A DNA stretch of 23,304 nucleotides from Clostridia bacterium (GTDB lineage: Bacteria > Bacillota > Clostridia > Oscillospirales > Oscillospiraceae). The number at the start of each line of letters is the position of its first letter. The first letter of the stretch is position 1. The notes below the pieces were generated by a model. That model was not told where the DNA came from. It searched no databases and saw only the letters and a list, made by a program, of their open reading frames with translations. Positions 13,198 to 21,181 of the stretch are shown piece by piece. The stretch spans positions 1 through 23,304 of the forward strand of contig JAGKTU010000026.1 in NCBI GenBank assembly GCA_021153265.1. Direction: 5' to 3'. Both the position numbers and the translations under genes were made by a program.

Positions 13198-13809
13198 TTA
13201 TTTTACTAGGTTTTCGCCCTTTACGGTGCTTAAGAGTTTGATCTCCGTGCCGTTTCGGATTCGGACGATATTGTCCGTGTGCTTGCAGAAGATCACCACC
13301 GTGGCGGTCAGCAAGATCAGTGGCACCCACAGACTTTGGGTGACAATGGCGATGCCCACAGGAACGGTAGCACTGGCTGCCAAAGTGCCGAGGGCGATAT
13401 ACTGGGTCACCACCGTGATCAAAACCAGCAGCACAAGGGCCACCAGCGTCACCTGCCAGTTCAGGATCAGGGACATGCCGATGAAGGAGGCCAGGCCCTT
13501 GCCGCCCTTGAATTTCAGATAGAAGGGGAAAATGTGGCCCATCACACAGGCAACGCCTGCCACAGCACCCACGAAGGGCAGCTCCGGCAGCAAAATCTGG
13601 GCAAAAAACACCGCCAAAGCCGCTTTTCCGATGTCGTGAGCACCTACCAGCACACCTGCACCCCAGCCAAGCAGTGTCGCGGTGTTACTGGCACCCAAAT
13701 TGCCGCTTCCGGCCTTGGTCAGGTCGACTTTATTCAGTTTTCCCACATAATATGCCATGTTGGAGCAGCCCAGCAGATAGGCCGCCAGAACGGAAAACAG
13801 GTAGCCCAT
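13198..13809 (-). CDS. plsY: Acyl-phosphate:glycerol-3-phosphate acyltransferase PlsY
   Basis: 203 aa integral membrane enzyme. It transfers an acyl chain from acyl-phosphate to glycerol-3-phosphate, the first step of phospholipid synthesis. PlsY motifs are present in order: SGNLGASN (37-44), then GHIFPFYLKFKGGKG (about 91-105), then the QYIALGTLAA region. About five membrane helices. Its 3' end faces the mobile element, whose right end must lie within the 90 bp after the plsY stop. The gene itself is intact, so the insertion appears to have spared it. A dedicated promoter lies upstream. Confidence 0.93.
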   Translation of the reverse strand: MGYLFSVLAAYLLGCSNMAYYVGKLNKVDLTKAGSGNLGASNTATLLGWGAGVLVGAHDIGKAALAVFFAQILLPELPFVGAVAGVACVMGHIFPFYLKFKGGKGLASFIGMSLILNWQVTLVALVLLVLITVVTQYIALGTLAASATVPVGIAIVTQSLWVPLILLTATVVIFCKHTDNIVRIRNGTEIKLLSTVKGENLVK

Positions 13810-13835
13810 GAGGTCACCGCCTTTTCTTTTTTGGC

Positions 13836-13844
13836 ATTATACCA
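13836..13844 (-). promoter_or_regulatory. Extended -10 promoter of plsY
   Basis: The minus strand reads TGGTATAAT, a perfect extended -10, 27 bp upstream of the plsY start. The -35 region (TTTTCA) is weak. It lies in the 62 bp between the tlpA stop and plsY, so plsY need not depend on the tlpA transcript. Confidence 0.6.
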
Positions 13845-13871
13845 CAGTTTTCCTCGGTTGAAAAGCACTTT

Positions 13872-14492
13872 TTACTCCGGGAGGATCATATCGATGCCGG
13901 ATTGCAGCGTCGCGGCATCCAATGCGCCTTGACCATAGGCAATGAGCTGGCCGGAAGCGTCAATAAAATAGGTCACAGGCACGGCATTGACGCCATAAGT
14001 CATGGCAGCATCGGAGCGGGTGTCATAGTACACCGGGAAAGTATAGCCAGCGGAGGCGATAAAGTCCGAGGCAGTCTTCACCGTTTCGCCGCTGCCGTCA
14101 GTCAGGTTCACCATGACAAAGTGAATACGGTCGCCACAAGTCTCGTAGGCTTTCTGGAAATCCGGCATCTCGCTCTTACAAGGGCCGCACCAGCTTGCCC
14201 AGAAATTCAGCACGATGGGTTTGCCCACAAAGTCCGACAGTTTATGCTCTTTGCCCGCCAGATCCACCACCGTAAAATCCGGAGCGGTAAAATCCTGCGG
14301 TTGGTCATGGGTAGGCTGCTGGGTCTCATCGGTGGCAGACTGGCTCTGGTTGGGGGTCTGCTGGCCGGTGGTAGGCAGAGTGGTAAGGCGGTCTGCGGCA
14401 ATATCGTCCTTCAAAGTGTTGTACAGCAGGCCTGCGGCAACCATCACACCCAGAAAAAGCACCAACATAAGAAGCAGTTTTTGTTTTTTCAT
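13872..14492 (-). CDS. TlpA/ResA-like membrane-anchored thioredoxin
   Basis: 206 aa. An N-terminal uncleaved signal-anchor helix (about 5-25) is followed by a Thr/Gln/Pro-rich linker (about 38-68) and an AhpC/TSA-Redoxin-type thioredoxin fold. The active site is WCGPC (C102, C105) in FWASWCGPCKSEMP, with the cis-proline loop at AVPVTYF. It is outward-facing and probably reduces disulphides in secreted or c-type cytochrome substrates. The preceding gene encodes CcdA, the membrane protein that feeds electrons to such thioredoxins, only 11 bp away. No haem attachment genes are in view, so the client proteins are unknown. Confidence 0.9.
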   Translation of the reverse strand: MKKQKLLLMLVLFLGVMVAAGLLYNTLKDDIAADRLTTLPTTGQQTPNQSQSATDETQQPTHDQPQDFTAPDFTVVDLAGKEHKLSDFVGKPIVLNFWASWCGPCKSEMPDFQKAYETCGDRIHFVMVNLTDGSGETVKTASDFIASAGYTFPVYYDTRSDAAMTYGVNAVPVTYFIDASGQLIAYGQGALDAATLQSGIDMILPE

Positions 14493-14503
14493 AAGCGGCC
14501 TCC

Positions 14504-15166
14504 TCAGTTCAGCAGTGTCAACAGGCGGCCGAGGATGCCGGTGACCATCAGCACGCCCACAAAGATCAGCAGGTCACCGCAAATGCGGTTGATGGTATCG
14601 TAATGCTGCTTGATCCAGTTGAATGCTCCCTTGAACTGGTCGATGAGCACCGCGCTGAGCAAGAACGGGATGCCCAGACCCACGCTGTAGCACAGCAGCA
14701 TGGCAATGCCCTGCAGGGTGCTACCCTGCTGGGAGGCCAGCATCAGCGCAGAGCCTAAAAATGCACCCACGCAGGGTGTCCAACCCACGGAGAAGATGAT
14801 ACCGAAAGTGAGCGCAGAGAAAAATCCCATTTCGGCAGTCTGAAACTGAATGCTTCTTCCGCCAAACAGGTCAATTTTCAACGTTCCCCGGTAATTCAGG
14901 CCGAAGACGATGACCACCGCGCCGGAGATGATATTCACCGCCGTCTGGTACTTGGTCAGAAAGCTGCCCAAGGTACCCGCCAGCGCGCCCATGGCCACAA
15001 ACACCGCCGTGAAGCCAAGCACGAATCCAAAAGCATTGCGCAGGGTCTTTTTCGCCGTCCGCTCGCCGCCGGCAGCAAAGTAAGTGATATAGATGGGCAG
15101 CATGGGCAGCAGGCAGGGGGAAATGAAGGTAATAGCACCTTCCAAAAATGAGATGAAATACTGCAT
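14504..15166 (-). CDS. ccdA: CcdA-family thiol-disulphide electron transporter
   Basis: 220 aa with six membrane helices. The conserved cysteines are C18 (ISPCLLPMLP) and C132 (GWTPCVGAFLG), each in the proline-containing motif typical of CcdA/DsbD-beta. It passes electrons from cytoplasmic thioredoxin across the membrane to an extracytoplasmic thioredoxin, here almost certainly the TlpA-like protein encoded next. Length is normal for CcdA. GGAGTG lies before the ATG. A TATACT box at 15191-15196 on the minus strand may be the -10, but no convincing -35 accompanies it. Confidence 0.9.
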   Translation of the reverse strand: MQYFISFLEGAITFISPCLLPMLPIYITYFAAGGERTAKKTLRNAFGFVLGFTAVFVAMGALAGTLGSFLTKYQTAVNIISGAVVIVFGLNYRGTLKIDLFGGRSIQFQTAEMGFFSALTFGIIFSVGWTPCVGAFLGSALMLASQQGSTLQGIAMLLCYSVGLGIPFLLSAVLIDQFKGAFNWIKQHYDTINRICGDLLIFVGVLMVTGILGRLLTLLN

Positions 15167-15235
15167 AGGAACACTCCTTCGTTTTCTTTCAGTATACGAT
15201 CAGCCGAAAGAAATATCTGTGACAAAATTACAAAA

Positions 15236-15260
15236 GGCGGCACGGATACTCCGTGCCGCC
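15236..15260 (-). terminator. Terminator of the cofE-like gene
   Basis: A perfect 10-bp GC-rich stem (GGCGGCACGG/CCGTGCCGCC), loop of five, followed on the minus strand by TTTT. It sits 11 bp after the stop codon of the cofE-like gene. Confidence 0.85.
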
Positions 15261-15271
15261 CCTGAAAAAGC

Positions 15272-16459
15272 TTAGTTAGTGTAGTTGTCGAAATAGCCCT
15301 GAACCAGGATGATGGGAGTACCCTTATCGCCGGAGCCGGAGGTCAGATCGCACAGAGAGCCGATCAGATCGGTCAGGCGGCGGGGGGTAGTGCCCTGAGA
15401 GGCCATGGAACCGGCCAGGTCGCCCTTGGCACGGATCGCCTTCTCGATGGCTTCCTTCAGAGCATCGCCGGAGAGGTCGGCATAGTCGTTGTCGGCCAGA
15501 TACTTCAGCTTCAGCTCGTTGGGAGTACCCTCCAGACCGGGGGTGTAAGCAGGAGAGACCACGGGGTCAGCCAGCTCCCAGATCTTACCCACGGGATCCT
15601 TGAAAGCGCCGTCGCCGTAGACCATGACTTCGATGTGCTTGCCGGTACGCTCCTTGAACTGCTTCTGGATATTCAGAACCAGATCGGTGCATTCCTTGGG
15701 GAAGAGCTTGATCATACCCTCGGTGGACTTGTTGGAGCCCAGCAGGCCGTACTTTTCATTGTAGCCGCTGCCGTCCACGGACTCGTTCAGGATGTCGTCC
15801 ATGCCGCAGACGCGCTCGCCGCCGTTGGCCAGCAGGATGCGATGGGTACGGGCGCGGGTGTGGATGTCGCAGTGCAGGACGTTCTTGGTATAGTTCAGGA
15901 TGACGCGGGGGTTATTGGCGAAGATGATCTCAGCCTCGGCGCCCTCTTCCCGGATCAGATCACCGTAATACTTGACGTAGTCCACCAGCGTGAAGGGGTG
16001 CAGGTTCTCGCCGAAGAGCTTGCGGTACTGAGCCTCGGTCAGGACATCGGAATAGGGATTGACACCGGCCTCGTCCAGCTTGTCCAGAGAAACCAGCTCG
16101 TTGCCCACCTCATCGGAGGGGTAGCTGAGCATCAGGATCACCTTCTTGGATGCCCGGGCGATGCCGCGCAGGCAGATGGCGAAACGGTTACGGGACAGGA
16201 TGGGGAAAATGACGCCGACGGTCTCGCCGCCCAGCTTAGCCTTGACATCCTTCGCGATTGCGTCCACGGAAGCATAGTTGCCCTGTGCACGAGCCACGAT
16301 GGACTCGGTCATGGCCACCACGTCACGGTCATTCAGGCTGAAGCCTTCAGACTCAGCAGCCTCGATGACGCTGTCGACCACGATCTGGGCCAGATCGTCA
16401 CCCTCACGGATGATGGGGCCGCGGATGCCACGGGAAGTTGTACCAACTTTTCTTGCCAT
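15272..16459 (-). CDS. Coenzyme F420-0:L-glutamate ligase (CofE) family protein
   Basis: 395 aa, longer than archaeal CofE (about 250 aa). The N-terminal part matches the F420 ligase family: GIRGPIIREGDDL, then VVAMTESIVARAQGNY (about 46-61), with a following SRNRFAICLRGIA. The C-terminal part holds GDGAFKDPVGKIWELADP and a Ser/Gly-rich end. CofE adds glutamates to F420 with GTP, but many Clostridia carry this homologue without known F420 synthesis, so the real substrate is uncertain and may be another gamma-glutamyl acceptor. It stands alone between its own promoter and terminator. Codon use is strongly biased, as in well-expressed genes. Confidence 0.75.
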   Translation of the reverse strand: MARKVGTTSRGIRGPIIREGDDLAQIVVDSVIEAAESEGFSLNDRDVVAMTESIVARAQGNYASVDAIAKDVKAKLGGETVGVIFPILSRNRFAICLRGIARASKKVILMLSYPSDEVGNELVSLDKLDEAGVNPYSDVLTEAQYRKLFGENLHPFTLVDYVKYYGDLIREEGAEAEIIFANNPRVILNYTKNVLHCDIHTRARTHRILLANGGERVCGMDDILNESVDGSGYNEKYGLLGSNKSTEGMIKLFPKECTDLVLNIQKQFKERTGKHIEVMVYGDGAFKDPVGKIWELADPVVSPAYTPGLEGTPNELKLKYLADNDYADLSGDALKEAIEKAIRAKGDLAGSMASQGTTPRRLTDLIGSLCDLTSGSGDKGTPIILVQGYFDNYTN

Positions 16460-16525
16460 AATGAATACCTCATTTCCCCGGCCGGGGGTTGCTCGGTCGG
16501 TGTAGAATCAAAACATAACATAATA

Positions 16526-16554
16526 TTTATACCGCAGTCGGCTTCAGTTTTCAA
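16526..16554 (-). promoter_or_regulatory. Promoter of the cofE-like gene
   Basis: Minus strand TTGAAA (16554-16549) and TATAAA (16531-16526) with 17-bp spacing, about 65 bp upstream of the ATG at 16459. Confidence 0.6.
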
Positions 16555-16584
16555 CAATTTTTTTCTGGAAATTTGGGGGATCGG

Positions 16585-16612
16585 AAAGAATTGTAAGATT
16601 CTACAATTCTTT
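16585..16612 (-). terminator. AT-rich hairpin after degV, possible bidirectional terminator
   Basis: Arms AAAGAATTGTA and TACAATTCTTT (11 bp) around a six-base loop, 27 bp past the degV stop. The minus strand gives only three T after the stem, while the plus strand gives a longer T-run, so its efficiency for degV is uncertain. Confidence 0.5.
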
Positions 16613-16638
16613 TTCCCACTTAAGCCGGGGTGTGGGGG

Positions 16639-17493
16639 TTAGTTTTCCCCGTCGGCGCTGAAAAATGCCACCGCCACCGCACCGGGACCCACATGGGTAC
16701 CCACCACGCTGCCCACCACGGAAATGGGAAGGTTCTCGCAGTTGCCCTCCCAAAGGGTAGCACTGTCAGCGATGTACTTTTGCAGCAGAGCATCGGTCAG
16801 ACCGGTGTAGCCCAGCATCAGAGGCTTGGAAAAATCCACGCCGCCGGCCTTGGCGATTTCCTGCACCAGCAGGTTATTGCCCTGCTTGGAGCCACGGGCT
16901 TTGCCCAACATGCGGATCTCACCGCCGTCGATGCAGATAACGGGCTTGATATTCAGCAGGCCGCCGGCGAATGCCACGGTGGCGGAGATCCGACCGCCCT
17001 TCTTCAGATACTCCAGAGTATCCAGCATGGCGATCAGGCGAACCTTTTCCCGCTTTTGCATCAATTTCCATGCGATTTCCTCAGCAGTCAGTCCCCGGTC
17101 CTTCAGCTCCAGGGCGTACTGGATCAAAATGGCACTGCCCAGGGCAATATTCTGGCTGTCCACCACGAAGACCTGTCCGGCATAGTCCTCTGCCGCGATG
17201 ACGGCGCTCTGGTAAGTGCCGGAGAGCTTGGAAGCGCAGGTGACGCAAACCACCTGGGAGCCGTCCTTCACTGCCTCGGCAAAGACCTCCTCGAAAACAG
17301 CAGGATTGGCCTGGCTGGTGGTGGGCAAAACATCGGACTCAATGAGCATTTCATAGAACTTGTGACTGTCGATGGTGATTCCGTCGATGTATTCCTCTTC
17401 GCCGAAACGGATGGTCAGCGGAACAACCGTGACCCGCTTTTGAGCCTCAGCAGTCAAATCTGCAGTAGAATCTATAATAATCTTTACATTCAT
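16639..17493 (-). CDS. DegV-family fatty-acid-binding protein
   Basis: 284 aa from ATG 17493, chosen because GGAGGT lies 8-9 nt before it; an upstream in-frame ATG lies inside the marR gene. DegV signatures: an N-terminal IIIDSTADLT, then the TSQANPAVFEEVF loop and the second-domain block RISATVAFAGGLLNIKPV. DegV/FakB proteins hold a fatty acid for phosphorylation by the kinase FakA, which feeds PlsX/PlsY; no fakA gene is in the window. It follows the marR gene by 22 bp, so it is probably in that operon and under that regulator. Confidence 0.88.
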   Translation of the reverse strand: MNVKIIIDSTADLTAEAQKRVTVVPLTIRFGEEEYIDGITIDSHKFYEMLIESDVLPTTSQANPAVFEEVFAEAVKDGSQVVCVTCASKLSGTYQSAVIAAEDYAGQVFVVDSQNIALGSAILIQYALELKDRGLTAEEIAWKLMQKREKVRLIAMLDTLEYLKKGGRISATVAFAGGLLNIKPVICIDGGEIRMLGKARGSKQGNNLLVQEIAKAGGVDFSKPLMLGYTGLTDALLQKYIADSATLWEGNCENLPISVVGSVVGTHVGPGAVAVAFFSADGEN

Positions 17494-17515
17494 AGTGTTA
17501 CCTCCAAGCAACAAT

Positions 17516-17968
17516 TCATTCCCGGATGCCATCCGCGCTCAACTGCTGGATGTTGGATGCGATCAAATTAATCACCCGGTAGAAGTTCAGCCGGTCTTCC
17601 TCAGAAAGGCCTTCGCCGGCCTGCTCCACCGCCTTGGCCGTGAGCGCCATGACCTCCCGGGCGATGCGGCTTCCCTGCTCTGTCAGCTTAAGCTGCACCC
17701 GGTAGCGCTTGCTCCCTGTGCCGCAGCGCACCACCATGCCGGCTTTCACCAACTCTGCCACCGTACGGGAGATGGCCGCCTTGTCTTTTTCACAAATTTC
17801 GCACAGTTTCGCCGCCGTGACGCCTTCCGGATTGCGTTCCAACGCCAGCATGCACTGGACATGGGAGCCTTTCAGGCCGTAACGGGCCATTTCCGCCCGC
17901 TCTATTTTCTGGATCTGGCGGTGGATGCAAGCGATAGCGCCGGAAAATTCTTCAAATCGTCGGATCAT
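17516..17968 (-). CDS. MarR-family transcriptional regulator
   Basis: 150 aa from ATG 17968 (GGAGGT 6 nt before); the longer frame to 18025 runs through the promoter and is rejected. Winged helix-turn-helix (about 45-115) with CEICEKDKAAISRTVAELVKAG as the recognition region and a wing around KRYRVQLKLTEQG. Dimerising helices lie at both ends. MarR proteins usually repress their own operon and respond to small ligands. With degV downstream, a fatty-acid or acyl-type signal is a reasonable guess but no more. Inverted repeats overlap its promoter, consistent with autoregulation. Confidence 0.9.
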   Translation of the reverse strand: MIRRFEEFSGAIACIHRQIQKIERAEMARYGLKGSHVQCMLALERNPEGVTAAKLCEICEKDKAAISRTVAELVKAGMVVRCGTGSKRYRVQLKLTEQGSRIAREVMALTAKAVEQAGEGLSEEDRLNFYRVINLIASNIQQLSADGIRE

Positions 17969-17990
17969 ATCCGCACCTCCAAAACAATAT

Positions 17991-18043
17991 GTTGATTTAT
18001 CAACCACCGCAGTATACACCAACAATGTTGTTTTGTCAACAAG
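17991..18043 (-). promoter_or_regulatory. marR-degV promoter with operator-like inverted repeats
   Basis: Minus strand TTGACA (18039-18034) and TATACT (18016-18011), 17 bp apart: a near-consensus promoter. Three related inverted repeats overlap it: TTGTT/AACAA (18028-18042) over the -35, CAACA/TGTTG (18020-18030) in the spacer, and GTTGAT/ATCAAC type (17991-18004) at the predicted start. They are good candidates for MarR operators. Confidence 0.7.
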
Positions 18044-18088
18044 ATATTTCCCTGCGCCTCCCTTTTCACACCTTTGCCAAAAACAGTA

Positions 18089-18117
18089 TTGTCAAGACTG
18101 AGAAAGGTTGATATAAT
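18089..18117 (+). promoter_or_regulatory. Promoter of the trkA-trkH operon
   Basis: TTGTCA (18089-18094) and TATAAT (18112-18117) with 17-bp spacing, about 50 bp before the trkA start. It is divergent from the marR promoter; the -35 elements are 50 bp apart, so a bound MarR could affect both. Confidence 0.75.
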
Positions 18118-18174
18118 ATAGCATATTTTCAAATTCCGAAGGGATTGCTCCCTCCGGTTATGTTGGAGGATGCT

Positions 18175-19533
18175 ATGAACATCATCATCGCAGGTCACGG
18201 TAAGGTGGGCTCCACCCTGACCCGACAGCTTACTTCCGAGGGCTACAATGTCACCCTCATCGACTCCAATCCCCGGGTTCTGGAAAGCAGTGTGGAGCGC
18301 TACGACGTCATCGCCGTACACGGCAACTGCGCCTCCATGGATGTCCTGCGGCAGGCAGGCGTTATGGACGCGGATCTGCTCATCGCCGCCACAAATCAGG
18401 ACGAGATCAATCTGCTGTGCTGCACCACCGCCCATGGTCTGAATCCGAAACTGCACACCATCGCCCGGATCCGCAACCCGGAGTACACCGATCAGATCTA
18501 TGAGATGCACCACATCTTCGGACTGTCCATGGCCATCAACCCCGAACGTCAGGCTGCACAGGAAATCGAACGGTTGCTGAAATTCCCGGGTTTCCTGCGT
18601 CGGGATGCCTTCGCCAAGGGCCGCAGCGAGATCGTGGAGCTGAAAATCGACAAGAACAGCAAGTTGAACAACGTCTCTCTGATCGAGATGGCAGGCATCG
18701 TCAAGTGCAAGGTTCTGGTCTGCGCCGTTCTTCGGGATGGGCAGGCCATCGCCCCCGGCGGTAACTTCATCATGAAAGAGGGCGACCGGATCTTCGTCAC
18801 CGCTCCCACGGAGAATCTCGCCATTCTGCTGAAGAATTTGGGCATCATCACCCGGAGAGTCCGTTCCTGCCTGCTGTGCGGCGCGGGCCGTGTCAGCTAC
18901 TACCTCGCTTCCGCACTGATCAAGAGCGGCATCGCTGTGACCATCGTGGAAAACAATTATGACCGCTGTCAGGAGCTTTGCGCCCTGCTGCCGGAGGCAG
19001 ACATCATCCACGGCAATGCCGGTGATACGGAGCTGCTGGACAGCGAGGGACTGCGCTCCTTTGACGCTCTGGTGACCCTCACCGGTCTGGAGGAACTGAA
19101 CATGATCGTTTCTCTCCACGCCATTTCCACCGGTGTGCCTCAGGTCATCACCAAGCTGGGTCATGTATCCAACCGGGGCATCATCGACAGTCTGAATCTG
19201 GGCAGTGTGGTCTGTCCCAAGGACTTGGTGGCCAACAACATCCTGCGCTACGTCCGGGCCATGCAGAATCAGACCGGCGCCGCCGTATCCATCCACGCCA
19301 TCGCCGACGGACAGGTGGAAGCCATCGAATTCATGGTGGATCAAAGCATGCGCAACTGCGGCGTGGCACTGAAGGATCTGAAGCTGAAGAGCAACGTACT
19401 GGTCGCCAGCATCACCCACGGCTCCAAGACCGAGATCCCCAACGGTAACTCGGTATTCCGCCCCGGCGACAGTGTGGTGGTGGTCACCACCGCCCGGGGT
19501 TCTGTGCGCCAGCTGGGCGACATCTTCGCATAA
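18175..19533 (+). CDS. trkA: Potassium uptake regulatory subunit TrkA
   Basis: 452 aa from ATG 18175 (GGAGG 5-6 nt before), the normal full length for TrkA with two RCK units. The first NAD-binding site is IIAGHGKVGS (4-13), with an acidic end of strand at TLIDSN. The second Rossmann unit begins near residue 228 (LLCGAGRVSYYLASAL) and lacks one glycine of the usual GxGxxG. Each Rossmann fold is followed by a TrkA-C ligand-binding domain. TrkA is a cytoplasmic ring that gates TrkH in response to nucleotides. trkH follows by 12 bp, so the pair form one operon. Confidence 0.93.
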   Translation: MNIIIAGHGKVGSTLTRQLTSEGYNVTLIDSNPRVLESSVERYDVIAVHGNCASMDVLRQAGVMDADLLIAATNQDEINLLCCTTAHGLNPKLHTIARIRNPEYTDQIYEMHHIFGLSMAINPERQAAQEIERLLKFPGFLRRDAFAKGRSEIVELKIDKNSKLNNVSLIEMAGIVKCKVLVCAVLRDGQAIAPGGNFIMKEGDRIFVTAPTENLAILLKNLGIITRRVRSCLLCGAGRVSYYLASALIKSGIAVTIVENNYDRCQELCALLPEADIIHGNAGDTELLDSEGLRSFDALVTLTGLEELNMIVSLHAISTGVPQVITKLGHVSNRGIIDSLNLGSVVCPKDLVANNILRYVRAMQNQTGAAVSIHAIADGQVEAIEFMVDQSMRNCGVALKDLKLKSNVLVASITHGSKTEIPNGNSVFRPGDSVVVVTTARGSVRQLGDIFA

Positions 19534-19545
19534 TGAGGGACACCT

Positions 19546-20994
19546 ATGAACTATAAAATGATGGGGCGTTTTATCGCCCAGATCCTGACTATTGAAGGTG
19601 TCTTTATGATCCCGGCGGCGGTGATCAGTTTATGTTATCACGAGGGTACGGCCGCCAAGAGTTTTTTGATCACCATGGGCATCATCGCCGTCCTCTGCGC
19701 CGTTCTGTTCCTGCTGTGCAAGGGTGCGCCCAGCGCGTTCTATGCCAAAGAAGGTCTGGTCTGCGTGGGCGTGAGTTGGATCGTCCTCAGTCTGATCGGC
19801 TGCCTGCCCTTTTATATCTCTCGGGAGATCCCCAAGTATGTGGATGCCCTGTTTGAGATGGTTTCCGGCTTCACCACTACCGGTGCATCCATCCTTCCGG
19901 AAGTGGAAAGTCTTTCCCACGGCATCCTTTACTGGCGTTCCTTCAGCCACTGGCTGGGCGGCATGGGTGTGCTGGTATTCCTGCTGGCCTTCACCGGAGA
20001 AAAGGGCAAAGGTTTTACCATGCATCTGCTCCGGGCAGAGTCCCCCGGTCCCAGCGTAGGTAAGCTGGTGCCGAAAATGCGCACCACCGCGGCCATTCTC
20101 TACATCATTTATATCGGAATGACCATTCTGAACGTCATTTTCCTGCTTTTCGGCGATATGCCGCTATTCGAAGCGGTCTGCACCGCCTTTGGCACTGCCG
20201 GCACCGGCGGTTTTGGTATCAAAAACGATTCCATGGCCTCCTACAGCCCCTATCTTCAGAATGTGACCACCGTATTTATGATCCTGTTCGGTGTCAACTT
20301 CAGCTGTTACTACCTGATTCTGCTGCGGCAGTTTACCAATGTGCTGAAAGACGAGGAGCTAAGACTCTATTTTGGTGTGATCTTAGGAAGCATCGTGCTG
20401 ATTGTGTTGGACACCTTCGGTCTGTACGGCACACTGGAGGAGACCATCCGCCACGCGGCTTTTCAGGTGGGCTCCATCATCACCACCACCGGCTTTTCTA
20501 CCACAGATTTCGACCTGTGGCCCTCGTTCTCCAAGACCATATTGCTGTGTCTGATGGTGTGCGGTGCCTGCGCCGGTTCCACCGGCGGCGGCATGAAGGT
20601 AGCCCGAATCATGCTGGTGTTCAAGGGATTACGGCGAAATATCCGGCAGATGCTCTCCCCCCGGAAGGTGGAAGTGGTCCGCAACAATGGTTCTATCGTG
20701 GACGAAAAGACTCTGGCCAACACCAATGCCTACCTCTCTGCATACATTATTATTATTTTTGCAGTATTCTTGATCATTTCTCTGGACGGTTTCTCGGTGG
20801 GCACCAATTTCTCCGCGGTGCTTTGTACCTTCAACAATATCGGCCCCGGTCTGGAAGCCGTGGGTCCTATGTGCAACTTCTCCGGCTACAGCGATTTAAG
20901 CACACTGGTCTTAAGCTGGGCCATGCTGGCCGGCAGACTTGAGATCTTCCCCATTCTGGTACTGTTCTCCAAAGACACCTGGTTCCGCCGGTAA
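19546..20994 (+). CDS. trkH: Potassium transporter TrkH
   Basis: 482 aa, multi-helix membrane protein. The four half-repeat pore loops carry the selectivity-filter glycines: TTGAS (111-115), GTAGTGGFG (216-224), TTTGFST (313-319) and NNIGPG (430-435). Together they form one K+ path. GAGGGA precedes the ATG. The gene ends at an Arg-rich tail just before a strong terminator. With TrkA it makes a Trk/Ktr-type low- to medium-affinity K+ uptake system. Confidence 0.93.
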   Translation: MNYKMMGRFIAQILTIEGVFMIPAAVISLCYHEGTAAKSFLITMGIIAVLCAVLFLLCKGAPSAFYAKEGLVCVGVSWIVLSLIGCLPFYISREIPKYVDALFEMVSGFTTTGASILPEVESLSHGILYWRSFSHWLGGMGVLVFLLAFTGEKGKGFTMHLLRAESPGPSVGKLVPKMRTTAAILYIIYIGMTILNVIFLLFGDMPLFEAVCTAFGTAGTGGFGIKNDSMASYSPYLQNVTTVFMILFGVNFSCYYLILLRQFTNVLKDEELRLYFGVILGSIVLIVLDTFGLYGTLEETIRHAAFQVGSIITTTGFSTTDFDLWPSFSKTILLCLMVCGACAGSTGGGMKVARIMLVFKGLRRNIRQMLSPRKVEVVRNNGSIVDEKTLANTNAYLSAYIIIIFAVFLIISLDGFSVGTNFSAVLCTFNNIGPGLEAVGPMCNFSGYSDLSTLVLSWAMLAGRLEIFPILVLFSKDTWFRR

Positions 20995-21003
20995 AACACA
21001 TTC

Positions 21004-21038
21004 AGCGCGCTGCACAAAAATGCAGCGCGCTTATTTTT
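21004..21038 (+). terminator. Terminator of the trkA-trkH operon
   Basis: Perfect 11-bp GC-rich stem AGCGCGCTGCA/TGCAGCGCGCT, loop CAAAAA, followed by TATTTTT, ten bases after the trkH stop. Confidence 0.92.
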
Positions 21039-21048
21039 CGTTTTTGGT

Positions 21049-21077
21049 TTGACAAATTCCGCGCCGTATGCTATAAT
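21049..21077 (+). promoter_or_regulatory. Consensus promoter of the pyrC-carB operon
   Basis: Perfect TTGACA (21049-21054) and TATAAT (21072-21077) with 17-bp spacing. The predicted start is near 21084, leaving a leader of about 98 nt with regulatory structure. Confidence 0.9.
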
Positions 21078-21090
21078 CGCAAGGATAAAT

Positions 21091-21162
21091 GCGGCAGGCT
21101 GACCATATGGATCAGCCAGAGCAATTATGTTTGTCTTGCCGCCATCGGCAGGACATTTTTTT
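21091..21162 (+). promoter_or_regulatory. Transcription attenuator in the pyrC leader
   Basis: A complete terminator (arms TGTCTTGCCG 21132-21141 and CGGCAGGACA 21146-21155, loop CCAT, seven T) lies before the pyrC ribosome site. GCGGCA (21091-21096) can pair with TGCCGC (21137-21142), which would break the terminator. A 5' hairpin GGCTGA/TCAGCC (21097-21102/21112-21117) sits between. This is an antiterminator/terminator switch, as expected for pyrimidine control. The sequence at 21112-21122 resembles a PyrR binding loop (CCAGAG) only in part, so the effector is uncertain. Confidence 0.65.
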
Positions 21163-21181
21163 AGGCAGAAAGGAGATTCCT

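Noticed and set aside
15635..16642. Plus-strand reading frame (335 codons) opposite the cofE-like gene
   Set aside because: It is a shadow of a conserved gene with strong codon bias; there is no ribosome site or promoter.
17965..19419. Long minus-strand reading frame (484 codons) opposite trkA
   Set aside because: It is the antisense shadow of trkA, a clearly conserved gene in GC-rich DNA. The frame also runs across the marR/trkA promoter region and its sequence matches no family.
21089..21181. In-frame N-terminal extension of pyrC from ATG 21089
   Set aside because: It would run through the leader terminator and lacks a ribosome site, while ATG 21182 has AAAGGAG at good spacing.
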